From: Spirochaetota bacterium
GTDB lineage: Bacteria > Spirochaetota > Spirochaetia > B11-G9
DNA length: 44,599 nucleotides
Assembly: GCA_024280415.1 (NCBI GenBank)
Contig: JAJRQE010000304.1
Span: 1-44,599 of the forward strand
Direction of reading: 5' to 3'
Made by a program: the position numbers and the translations under genes. The notes under the pieces were generated by a model, which saw only the letters and a list, made by a program, of their open reading frames with translations, did not search any database and had not been told where the DNA came from. This document shows, one piece after another, positions 1 to 7,622 of this stretch (positions within the stretch are counted from its first letter, which is position 1; each line of letters opens with the position of its first letter).

Positions 1-252
1 GGTCTGGGTCTGGGATATCAATATGTGGTTATTTCTGATGAAGCATGGAATATATCAACATTCAACGAATCTGAGTACGGTTCTTTCGTCTATGGTTTGG
101 AACTAGGTGGAGATCTAAAATTAGGTAATATTGTTATTTCATCAAGATTTCAGTTTGGTATGTCTTCATTTCCTGAATATACTCTCTTCAGTACCTACCA
201 GGATAATTTTGGCTATACAGCATTTATGATTGGTGCAGGATATACTTTCTAA
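1..252 (+). CDS. outer-membrane beta-barrel protein, C-terminal fragment
   Basis: The reading frame is open from the first base of the window to a TAA at 250-252, so the start lies outside. The 83 visible residues alternate polar and hydrophobic positions with many Gly, Tyr and Phe, and the chain ends GAGYTF with a C-terminal phenylalanine. That is the typical last strand of a barrel inserted by the BAM machinery. The internal ATG-like positions are not credible starts because the barrel pattern continues upstream of them. The specific family cannot be told from this fragment; porin or Omp-beta-barrel domain protein is the safest label. Confidence 0.6.
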   Translation, partial: GLGLGYQYVVISDEAWNISTFNESEYGSFVYGLELGGDLKLGNIVISSRFQFGMSSFPEYTLFSTYQDNFGYTAFMIGAGYTF

Positions 253-259
253 AATAATC

Positions 260-280
260 CGGACGTACTTTGTACGCCCG
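260..280 (-). terminator. hairpin between convergent genes
   Basis: An inverted repeat pairs CGTAC (264-268) with GTACG (272-276) around a TTT loop, extended by CGG/CCG after one mismatch. On the minus strand it is followed by a T-rich stretch (GGATTATTTTAG), so it fits best as the terminator of the nqr operon ending at 304. Confidence 0.45.
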
Positions 281-303
281 ACTCAATAGCATGCAGAACA
301 AGT

Positions 304-756
304 TTATGCGAACAGTACCCTTTTTATAATTTCCGGTTCCATGCGGAATCGGGAACCCTCTCCCTCAATAAAATGATGTTGCTTTAAAAGATGTATTGAC
401 AGATCTGTCACAAGAATTTTTTCGCCGCTGGACTTAAGCTCTATCTCTGCAGACAATTTCCGAAAAATCCCATCTTCAAAGGGACATGGCAGCTTCCCCC
501 TGGGATCAATAACTCTTACAAGCCACTTTTTATCAACAGTTACAGGCTCTCCAAGCCCTTTTCGTCCCTCTTCCATAAGGTAGGAAAGTCGCTCTCCTAC
601 CTTGTCAAAGGTAAGCCCGGCCTTGCTCATTTCTGATTCATCCCTGACCATCATATCTTTTATAGATTTATTTTCTTCCCCCAGAAAACCTTCGGCTATA
701 ATTATACCGGGAGCCATATTTTCCTGTGCTTTTTTCATTGCAGGAGTCATTTTCAT
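304..756 (-). CDS. conserved-looking small protein, last gene of the nqr operon
   Basis: This soluble protein of 150 residues has no signal peptide or membrane segment. I do not recognise a named family. The C-terminal half is where conserved-looking residues cluster: an RGKLPCPF segment, a TDLSIHLLKQHHF segment with three His, then EGEGSRFRMEP. Cys plus His residues here could bind metal or be catalytic, but nothing proves that. The start ATG has a strong AGGAGG just upstream. The gene follows nqrF by 18 bases with no terminator between them, so it is probably co-transcribed and may help assemble or serve the membrane complex. This functional link is inference from position only. Confidence 0.7.
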   Translation of the reverse strand: MKMTPAMKKAQENMAPGIIIAEGFLGEENKSIKDMMVRDESEMSKAGLTFDKVGERLSYLMEEGRKGLGEPVTVDKKWLVRVIDPRGKLPCPFEDGIFRKLSAEIELKSSGEKILVTDLSIHLLKQHHFIEGEGSRFRMEPEIIKRVLFA

Positions 757-774
757 TATTCATCCTCCTTTATT

Positions 775-1887
775 TTATGCAAAATTATCATAATAAATTT
801 TATCAAGAGGTATATTATTTGCTGTCATAACTTTGTTACAGGCAGCTATCATCCCCGGACTGCCGCAAAGATATCCCTCTCTTGCTTTATCTGTATCAAT
901 TTTTGTCTTCAGATAATTATCCAAAACATCAGTTATCATTCCCGTTTCACCAGTCCATCCACTCCCCTCTTCGGGTTCAGAAAGGGCAGGTATAAAATGG
1001 AAATTTTCCCATTTTGCATCCAGATCCATCATCTCCTTCAGATAAAGAACATCTTTAGTAGTCCTTGCCCCAAAAAAATACCAGACCTCCCGGTCAATAT
1101 CTCCATTTTCAAACATATCATAAAGAATTGATTTAAAAGGAGCCATTCCGGAACCTCCTGCAACACAAACCATTGCTGCATCTGTCTCGGATCGCTCAAA
1201 ATCACCAAAGGGTCCTATTAACTCAACTTCCATCCCCTCTTTAAGGTGAGTATGTACCCATGTGGTCGCAATTCCTCCAGGGACAAGACGTATTAAAACC
1301 TCTATTACATTCTTATCACCAGGTTTTGAAGACATTGAATAAGCTCTCTGGGTTGTTCCCTTAATTTTGTCATAAGGAGGAACAACCAACTGAACATATC
1401 TGCCTGCCTGAAAAGTGATCTCTTCTCCCTGAAGATCAAATACAAGCTCTTTAATGTCATGAGTAACATCCCGAATAGATATGACCCTGGAATTGAATTT
1501 TTTTACATTAAACAGATCTTCGGGTATTAATATATCAATATCAGACTTTACTTTTACCTGACAGGAAAGCCGAATATTTTTCCCCATCTCTTCTTTGTCC
1601 AGATACGGAATCTCAGTAGGCAGATACGCTCCCACATCACTTATAACCTGACATTTACAGGCGCCGCAGCTTCCCCTGCCTCCACATGCGGAAGGAATAA
1701 AGATCTCCTTCGAAGCAAGGGAAGAGAGGAGGGTATCACCTCCATTAAGAGTTAAAATTTTCTTACCTTTATTTATGCTGATATTGACTTCACCATAATT
1801 ATTAACAATTTTATCAACAATCGAGATAGCTGCAGCCAGGACTCCTGCAATTATAGCAACTACAATTGGTGCTGTTAAATAATCCAT
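775..1887 (-). CDS. nqrF: NqrF-like NADH:acceptor oxidoreductase subunit
   Basis: This is the NADH-oxidising subunit of a sodium-pumping NQR-type complex. It has an N-terminal membrane anchor (residues 5-24), then a plant-type [2Fe-2S] domain with C68, C74, C77 and C109 in the CGGRGSCGAC pattern, then a ferredoxin-reductase module with the FAD motif RAYSMSS (181-187) and the NAD-binding GGSGMAP (244-250), and CGSPGM near the end. At 370 residues it is somewhat shorter than the Vibrio protein of about 408. The combination of 2Fe-2S, FAD and NAD domains on one anchored chain separates NQR from RNF, which uses RnfB and RnfC. The gene lies 12 bases after nqrE in the same operon. Confidence 0.93.
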   Translation of the reverse strand: MDYLTAPIVVAIIAGVLAAAISIVDKIVNNYGEVNISINKGKKILTLNGGDTLLSSLASKEIFIPSACGGRGSCGACKCQVISDVGAYLPTEIPYLDKEEMGKNIRLSCQVKVKSDIDILIPEDLFNVKKFNSRVISIRDVTHDIKELVFDLQGEEITFQAGRYVQLVVPPYDKIKGTTQRAYSMSSKPGDKNVIEVLIRLVPGGIATTWVHTHLKEGMEVELIGPFGDFERSETDAAMVCVAGGSGMAPFKSILYDMFENGDIDREVWYFFGARTTKDVLYLKEMMDLDAKWENFHFIPALSEPEEGSGWTGETGMITDVLDNYLKTKIDTDKAREGYLCGSPGMIAACNKVMTANNIPLDKIYYDNFA

Positions 1888-1899
1888 TACAGAACCTCC

Positions 1900-2493
1900 T
1901 TACTGGACATTAAGCATTCCGGAAAATCCGATAAATGCCATCGCCATAAATCCAATGGTTATCAGTGTAATCCCGGGACCGCTTAATCCTGCAGGAACCG
2001 GGGCTTTGACAAGTTTCTTCTGAATAGCAGCCAAAGCCATTATTGCCAGCCACCACCCCAAACCTGATCCGAATGCAAAAACTACAGTCTGAATAAAGCT
2101 GTAATTTCGTATCTGCATAAATAATGCAACGCCAAGGATAGCACAGTTTACCGTAATCAAAGGAAGAAAAATACCAAGAGAAATATACAGTGCAGGAGAA
2201 ACTCTGTCTATCACCATCTCTAGAATTTGGACAGTCGCAGCTATTACAATTATAAAAATAATATAGCGAAGGTAGAGAAGATCCAGCGGAATTAAAACAT
2301 ACTGAAGAATAACCCAGTTTAACATCGCTGTAAGAGTTAAAACCACAGTAACTGCAAGACCCAGACCATTTGCAGATTTCATATCCTTGGAAATTGAAAT
2401 AAAGGAACACATACCAAGGAAATTGGCAAGAAGTATATTGCTTGTAAAAACAGATGCAAATAGTAATACTACAGGATTTATATCAGGAACCAT
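1900..2493 (-). CDS. nqrE: NqrE/RnfA-family membrane subunit
   Basis: A six-helix membrane subunit of the NQR/RNF superfamily, 197 residues, matching the usual NqrE length. C29 (in NFLGMCS) and C118 (in PLITVNCAILG) are the two half-membrane cysteines that, with the pair in NqrD, hold the intramembrane iron cluster in the characterised Vibrio enzyme. The VSPALYISLGIFLPLITVNC context is closer to NqrE than to RnfA, judged from memory of the families. The start codon overlaps the nqrD stop by one base, so translation is probably coupled. Confidence 0.93.
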   Translation of the reverse strand: MVPDINPVVLLFASVFTSNILLANFLGMCSFISISKDMKSANGLGLAVTVVLTLTAMLNWVILQYVLIPLDLLYLRYIIFIIVIAATVQILEMVIDRVSPALYISLGIFLPLITVNCAILGVALFMQIRNYSFIQTVVFAFGSGLGWWLAIMALAAIQKKLVKAPVPAGLSGPGITLITIGFMAMAFIGFSGMLNVQ

Positions 2494-3125
2494 TATTTTC
2501 CCCCCTTAACTTGCTTAAGACCAGCCTGCTGTTTTAAGATAATTGTCTTGGCAACCCAGATAAATGTTCCCAATAAAAAGAACGCACTGGGTGCCATTAC
2601 CATTATAGTCCAGGGAATAAATCCTGAAGGAAGAATGGTAATTCCAAAAACCGTTCCAAACCCCATAATTTCTCTGACAAGAGCAATTACCATAAGAACC
2701 CACATATACCCAAGTCCGGATGTAATACCATCCCATACGGAAATCAGGGGGTCATGGGACTGAGCAAATGCTTCTGCTCTTCCCATAATAATACAGTTGG
2801 TTATTATCAATCCAACATATGGGCCCAGCGACTTACTGATCTCCGGAAGATAGGCTCTAAGAAGTATATCCACGATAATTACATAGAACGCAATTATTAA
2901 AGTTTGAAGAATCATCCTTACTTTTCTGGGAATCACAGTCTTCAAAAGGGAAACAGTAAGATTAGTAAATGCTGATACGAACATGAGACCAACTGTCATT
3001 ATTAAAGTGTTTGAAAGATTATTTGTAACTGCAAGTGTTGAACAAATTCCCAATATCTGGATAAATATCGGATTACTGGTCCATACATTATTTTTAAGGA
3101 TCTGTCCTGGTGAGTCTTCATTCAT
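2493..3125 (-). CDS. nqrD: NqrD/RnfE-family membrane subunit
   Basis: Membrane partner of NqrE with about six hydrophobic helices in 210 residues. C28 (ILGICST) and C111 (LIITNCIIMGRAEAFA) are the conserved cysteines of this family that face the NqrE pair to hold iron. The MGRAEAFA segment is a family signature. The gene overlaps nqrC and nqrE by one base at each end in stop-start junctions, as expected for stoichiometric complex subunits. Confidence 0.93.
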   Translation of the reverse strand: MNEDSPGQILKNNVWTSNPIFIQILGICSTLAVTNNLSNTLIMTVGLMFVSAFTNLTVSLLKTVIPRKVRMILQTLIIAFYVIIVDILLRAYLPEISKSLGPYVGLIITNCIIMGRAEAFAQSHDPLISVWDGITSGLGYMWVLMVIALVREIMGFGTVFGITILPSGFIPWTIMVMAPSAFFLLGTFIWVAKTIILKQQAGLKQVKGGK

Positions 3126-3730
3126 TAGTTATCACCTCCCAGTTCTGATTTAATTCTTTTAATCTGGTCATTCACAATTACCTGAATAGAATCGCTTGTC
3201 CTGGACGCTCCGGTAATGCCATCCACCTGCCCATTATCCGGGTCTGTATCACCTCCGGATCCTCCTGGTTTGACAACAATTCCACCTGCAGCATATTCAC
3301 CTTTAAACTGCTCTTTAAACCAGGCTTCATCTATTCTCCCCCCCAGACCCGGGGTCTCTACATGAGAAACAATTTCAAATCCTACAATCCTGTCAAGACT
3401 GGAACTCATACCCATTACCCCGGTGATTGTCCCCCAAAGACCATTCCCCTGGAAGGGGCTTACCACCACAGATTGTCCATTGACTATTGTAGTCTGATAG
3501 GGTGAATCAGGATTAAATTCCGGAAAATATTCTTTAAAAACAGCTTCAATATCCATATTTTCTTCAATTGGTATACCGGCTGCAACAAGATAGGCTCTGG
3601 CGACTATCAGCCTTTTATTCTCTTCTACTTTTCCTTTTGTGGCTCCATAGGCAAGAGAGAGAAGAAATACAAAAAGAAAAGCTGAAATAACACTTACAGT
3701 TACTGTATAAATTATCCCATCCTTTTTCAT
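3125..3730 (-). CDS. nqrC: NqrC/RnfG-family flavoprotein subunit
   Basis: This subunit normally carries FMN covalently bound through a phosphoester. It has one N-terminal membrane helix (8-28) followed by an extracytoplasmic FMN-binding domain with GNGLWG (95-100), ETPGLGG (125-131) and the flavinylation motif DGITGASRTS (170-179). The acceptor position after the Ala is Ser176, whereas Thr is usual; ApbE-type transferases are known to accept a [S/T]GA[T/S] context. At 201 residues it is RnfG-sized, shorter than a typical NqrC of about 260. It overlaps nqrB by four bases (ATGA) and nqrD by one. No apbE gene is in the window. Confidence 0.9.
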   Translation of the reverse strand: MKKDGIIYTVTVSVISAFLFVFLLSLAYGATKGKVEENKRLIVARAYLVAAGIPIEENMDIEAVFKEYFPEFNPDSPYQTTIVNGQSVVVSPFQGNGLWGTITGVMGMSSSLDRIVGFEIVSHVETPGLGGRIDEAWFKEQFKGEYAAGGIVVKPGGSGGDTDPDNGQVDGITGASRTSDSIQVIVNDQIKRIKSELGGDN

Positions 3731-4629
3731 TTTTTTACTCCCGTCTTCTTCATCTTTCCCGCAAGTTCATCCAGAAGAGGTGCAAACATATTTCCCATCA
3801 ATATAGCAAAACTTGCACCTTCGGGAAACAGGGAAAAATCCCGGATAAGCGCCAGGGAAACTCCTACAACTGTTCCGTAGAAAATTTGCCCAAAAGGTTT
3901 TTTTGCCGAAGATATAGGATCAGTTACCATAAAAACAGCAATAAAAAGAATACTACCTGCCAAAAGGCTTTCCAATGGAGGAGCTGTTATAATTCCGGAG
4001 TAGAAAAGGATACCCTGTAACACTATGAACGATAACAGAGTCGAGAGAATTGTCCGCCAGCTTGCAGTCTTTGTATAAACGAGATATACAGCAGCAAGTA
4101 CAATAAGAACTACTGCACTTTCACCAATGGATCCCATCCTGATTCCTGTAAGCAAATCCATAAGAGGTGGAAAATCCCCCACCCTTAATATCTCCAGAGG
4201 AGTAGCTCCCGAAACAGAATCGCTTATCAGTGTTCCAAAACGACCAGGAAGCATCCAGCCTCCGGTCATAATTGTTGGAAATGTAATATAGATAAATAAA
4301 CGTCCGGTTATTGCAGGATTAAAAATATTCCGTCCGAACCCCCCATATATACTTTTTCCAAAGAGTACGCCAAAAATAATACCAATAGCAGCTATCCAAA
4401 AAGGAACTAATGGAGGCATGGAAAGAGTGTACAATGCACAGCTGACCAAAACAGCTTCTGAAACCTTCTGATTCCTTTGCTTCATAAAGATGTATTCTGT
4501 AAGGATCCCTGCAGTAAAAACCACAGCAGCTATAGCTACAACTTTCCACCCGTACAGATATATAGAAAACAGAAAGATCGGAATGAGAGAATAAAGAACT
4601 CTTCTCATCATAATCTGTTTTTGAAACAC
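3727..4629 (-). CDS. nqrB: NqrB/RnfD-family membrane flavoprotein subunit
   Basis: Multi-spanning membrane subunit. The covalent-FMN motif is SGATPLE, with Thr143 as acceptor, and the GGFGRNIFNPAITGR block (97-111) is a family hallmark. At 300 residues it is the size of RnfD rather than NqrB (about 410), lacking the extra N-terminal part of true NqrB. The start is GTG at 4629 with AGGAGG five bases upstream; an ATG at residue 7 is the alternative. It is the first gene of the operon: no nqrA or rnfC precedes it, and the next gene upstream (rseC) runs the other way. Confidence 0.9.
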   Translation of the reverse strand: MFQKQIMMRRVLYSLIPIFLFSIYLYGWKVVAIAAVVFTAGILTEYIFMKQRNQKVSEAVLVSCALYTLSMPPLVPFWIAAIGIIFGVLFGKSIYGGFGRNIFNPAITGRLFIYITFPTIMTGGWMLPGRFGTLISDSVSGATPLEILRVGDFPPLMDLLTGIRMGSIGESAVVLIVLAAVYLVYTKTASWRTILSTLLSFIVLQGILFYSGIITAPPLESLLAGSILFIAVFMVTDPISSAKKPFGQIFYGTVVGVSLALIRDFSLFPEGASFAILMGNMFAPLLDELAGKMKKTGVKK

Positions 4630-4893
4630 AACACCCTCCTATATAATTGTAAAAGATTACTGGTTTCCCCTAAAACTATTATTTTAAAGAAACCATGATT
4701 TACTAATGAATATTTTATGTGTATATTCTAAATTGATTATATACTATCATCAGGTCAGAAGCAATTCTAAATTAGATTCAGGCTTTTGAGATGTCCTTGA
4801 AAACGGCTTGTTTTCGTGCTGGCCGTATATGCGGAACAAGATTATTACACCATCTGCAGGGACTTATAACCAAGATTATTAGCAGGAGTAGTT

Positions 4894-5301
4894 ATGATTA
4901 CCAAAGGCATTATAAAAGAGATTAAAGAGTCGGATATATTTGTTGAAATGTTTGAAGCCGGCGGTTCATGCAGTTCCGGGGATTGTGCCAGCTGCAGTTC
5001 CAAGGGGAAAAGCAAGCTGATCCAGGCTATTAATATAAAAAATCTACCTTTAAAACCTGGCTCAGTTATTGAAATGGAACTTCCCACAGGAAAAGCACTC
5101 ATTGCTGCCTTTCGGGTTCTCATTGTACCGCTGCTCCTGTTTATTACTGCTTTTACTATTGTAGGGAATATCCCGGGTACAGGAGAAGGACTGCAGGTAG
5201 CTTCCGGTTTTCTGGGACTCTTCGGCGGTTTTTTTCTTAACTTTCTCTTTTCCAAAAAGTATAAGATGAAAGAGATGCCGGAAATTATCAGAATACTTTA
5301 A
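4894..5301 (+). CDS. rseC: RseC/MucC-family membrane protein
   Basis: This small protein has an N-terminal OB-like half followed by two membrane helices (about residues 68-90 and 97-117), the RseC layout. The Cys cluster of this family is present as CSSGDCASCSS (residues 26-36). In Escherichia coli, RseC works with the RNF-related Rsx complex to keep SoxR reduced, and rseC homologues are often beside rnf genes. Here the gene sits head-to-head with the NQR/RNF-type operon, which supports a role with that complex. AGGAG precedes the ATG by five bases. The chain of 135 residues is close to the family length of about 150. Confidence 0.85.
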   Translation: MITKGIIKEIKESDIFVEMFEAGGSCSSGDCASCSSKGKSKLIQAINIKNLPLKPGSVIEMELPTGKALIAAFRVLIVPLLLFITAFTIVGNIPGTGEGLQVASGFLGLFGGFFLNFLFSKKYKMKEMPEIIRIL

Positions 5302-5327
5302 GTATACCGGGTACTCCCGGCTGTAAT

Positions 5328-5555
5328 TCAGCAGTTCTGGTGAGTACCATCACAAAATGGAGGATTGGATGTCTGTCCGCATGTGCAGATCTTGACCTCT
5401 GTTTCTGATTCAATATTCATCTCAAATGGTCCATCTACATCTGTAGTTTCATGAGATCCGTCACAGTAGGGAGGATTCTTTGTTTTCCCGCATAAACAAT
5501 ACAGCTTCCTTCCAGGTTTTTCATTAATTACCATCGGTTCTTTTTTATTACTCAT
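5328..5555 (-). CDS. dual-CDGSH iron-sulfur protein
   Basis: A 75-residue soluble protein made of two CDGSH-type [2Fe-2S] sites: CLCGKTKNPPYCDGSH and CTCGQTSNPPFCDGTH. Each site has all three Cys and the His ligand, so both clusters should form. Small two-site CDGSH proteins of bacteria are thought to act in electron transfer or redox sensing; the partner is unknown. It follows the M32 peptidase gene by 35 bases on the same strand and ends convergently with rseC. A GGGAG ribosome site lies nine bases upstream of the ATG. Confidence 0.92.
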   Translation of the reverse strand: MSNKKEPMVINEKPGRKLYCLCGKTKNPPYCDGSHETTDVDGPFEMNIESETEVKICTCGQTSNPPFCDGTHQNC

Positions 5556-5590
5556 TCACTATTACTCCCTTTTTATTCAAAACTACTCTT

Positions 5591-7104
5591 CTAAAAATTA
5601 TAGATCTGCTTATATTTATTTTCAAGGTACTTTTGAAAATATGCAGGATTTAATTTTTCTCCTGTAATATCACTAACAAGCTCCTCTGCAGATCTGGAAG
5701 CACCGTAGCTATGTATTTTTTTCTCAGCCAGAAAAGTATTTCTGCAAGCTCTCCTTTTTCCAGTATATAATCCATATTAAGATCTTTTTCCATGGCAGAA
5801 GAAAACTGGGCACCGTATAAATTCCCAAGTGCATAGGTAGGGAAATATCCAAATGCACCCATGGACCAGTGAATATCCTGAAGAACTCCTTCTGAGTCAT
5901 TTTCCGGCAGAATCCCCAAAAAATCTTTAGTTTTTAAATTCCATGCTTCAGGAAGATCTCCTACAGACAGAGAACCGGAAATAAGTTCCTGTTCCAGCTG
6001 AAACCTTAAAATTATATGTAGATTATAGGTTACTTCATCCGCTTCCACCCTTATAAGAGAAGGCTTAACCTTATTAATACCCCTATAGAAACTCTCCATG
6101 CTTACACTCTTAAGGTTTTCCGGAAAATATTCTTTAAGAAAAGGATAATAGTATTTCCAGAATCCCATTGACCTGCCTATTATATTCTCCCAGGTTCTGG
6201 ACTGGGACTCATGAATTCCTAAAGAAGTTCCACTGGCAAGTATATTCCCCTTAATATTCTCCCCGAACCCAAGTTCATAGAGTCCGTGACCGCATTCATG
6301 AATAATACCAAATAGACCTGTTTTAAAAAATTCTTTCTGATACCTCGTTGTAAGTCGGACATCATCTCTCCCCAAAGTTGTCGTAAATGGATGGGCAGAG
6401 ATATCCAGACGACCCCGATCATAGCCATACCCCATGTCCTGAAGCACCCTGCGGCCGAATGCTTCCTGTCTGGAGATATCGTATTCTTTTAGCAAAAAAC
6501 TGTCATCAATTTTACGTAAATTACCAATTTTACCAATAAATTCTGTCAGCCATGGCTGGATGGAATTAAAAATATCTAACACTTCTCTGGTACTGATCCA
6601 GGGTTCAAACTCATCCAGAAGTGCATCGTAAAGAGTTTCAGAATAACCTATGGATTCAGCTTTCTGCCTGGTCAGTTCAAGAATTTTTTCAAGGTGGGGC
6701 TTAAAAAGGGAAAAATTCGATTCTTTTCTCGCTTCAATCCATGCAGCCTGGGAATGGCTTGCAGCAAGGGCAAGTTCTGTGACAAGTTTTTTGGGAAGTC
6801 TTGTCTGGATCTTATACTGTCGGAAAACCTCCCTGACATAGGCACTGTCCACCACATTACCGTCACTGAAAACCCCTTCCGGAGTTTCATCGGATGCACC
6901 GAGATCTTCAAGCAGTTTTCCTATTTCAGATGATGTTATTTTCTCATGCAGTATCCCCTGAAGGAGGGCAAGCTGTTCCCCTTTTTCTCCAATTGCCAGC
7001 CGGGGCATATAGGTCTCCTGATCCCATGAAAGAGTTGCTATTGCATGTTCAAGGAGAACTACATCCTTAGTCAGCCCCTTTAACCTTTCTATTGCTTTTC
7101 CCAT
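5591..7104 (-). CDS. M32 metallocarboxypeptidase (Taq type), -1 frameshift near 3' end
   Basis: Zinc carboxypeptidase of family M32, releasing residues from peptide C-termini in the cytoplasm. HECGH (269-273) is the HExxH zinc site, and GIHESQSR (E299) supplies the third ligand. The plain reading frame stops at 5650 with a foreign-looking tail (YIATVLPDLQ...). If one extra A is read in the seven-A run at 5716-5722, the frame continues as LRKKIHSYGASRSAEELVSD and on to PAYFQKYLENKYKQIYNF, stopping at 5591. That is the normal M32 C-terminus and gives 504 residues, the usual length. The run is an in-phase A AAA AAA slippery site, so either a programmed -1 shift, transcript slippage, a recent mutation or a sequencing error is possible. 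Confidence 0.88.
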
Positions 7105-7130
7105 AACAACCTCCTCCAGCCTAAGTCATC

Positions 7131-7619
7131 CTAAATTTTATACCCAATAGTTCTTAGAAGTTTTTTTCTGTCAATCTTATCATTAGCCCCTTCTACTCCT
7201 TTCGGAGAATATCCATCTACAACACCAATAATACCCCTTCCCTGCTCTGTTTCTGCAACAAGGATCTGCAGGGGGTTTGCTGTGGCAGCAAAAACAGAAA
7301 CAACCTCCTGGCAGTTTTTTATCTGATTAAGTACATTTATGGGATAGGCATTCTTGAGGATAAGAAAAAAAGTATGCCCGGCGGCAACCCGCCCTGCACA
7401 ATCCACAGCTTCGGAAACAAGCTTATCATTATTGCCCTCTGTTCTGATCAGACATGGACCGGAAGCCTCACAAAAGGCAAGCCCGTACTCTATCCCGGGG
7501 ACAGAGGATATGAGAATTTCAGGAATATCCTCCACAGTTTTTATAAAATGGGACTGACCAACAATAATATTGCAATCTTTCTCCCATTCAAGCTGTATTG
7601 CTTCTGATTTAAATTCCAT
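7131..7619 (-). CDS. adenosine-specific kinase family protein (DUF355)
   Basis: This 162-residue protein matches the family named adenosine-specific kinase from a Pyrobaculum structure (PF04008). Recognised blocks are GIEYGLAFCEASGPCLIR, the AAGHTFFLILKNAYP segment, VFAATANPLQIL and the GRGIIGVVDG loop. Biochemical evidence for kinase activity in bacterial members is thin, so the function is a family label. It lies three bases after pheT and 26 before the M32 peptidase, so is very likely in the pheS operon. The nearby nucleoside import and salvage genes make a nucleoside-related role plausible. Confidence 0.85.
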   Translation of the reverse strand: MEFKSEAIQLEWEKDCNIIVGQSHFIKTVEDIPEILISSVPGIEYGLAFCEASGPCLIRTEGNNDKLVSEAVDCAGRVAAGHTFFLILKNAYPINVLNQIKNCQEVVSVFAATANPLQILVAETEQGRGIIGVVDGYSPKGVEGANDKIDRKKLLRTIGYKI

Positions 7620-7622
7620 ACA

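Noticed and set aside
1910-2410. 166-codon frame on the minus strand inside nqrE
   Set aside because: Out-of-frame shadow of nqrE, rich in Cys, Tyr and Ser with no family features; nqrE itself has all its conserved residues.
5310-5348. GGTACTC/GAGTACC repeat between rseC and the CDGSH gene as a terminator
   Set aside because: The loop is 25 bases and the right arm is inside the CDGSH coding end; too weak to call.
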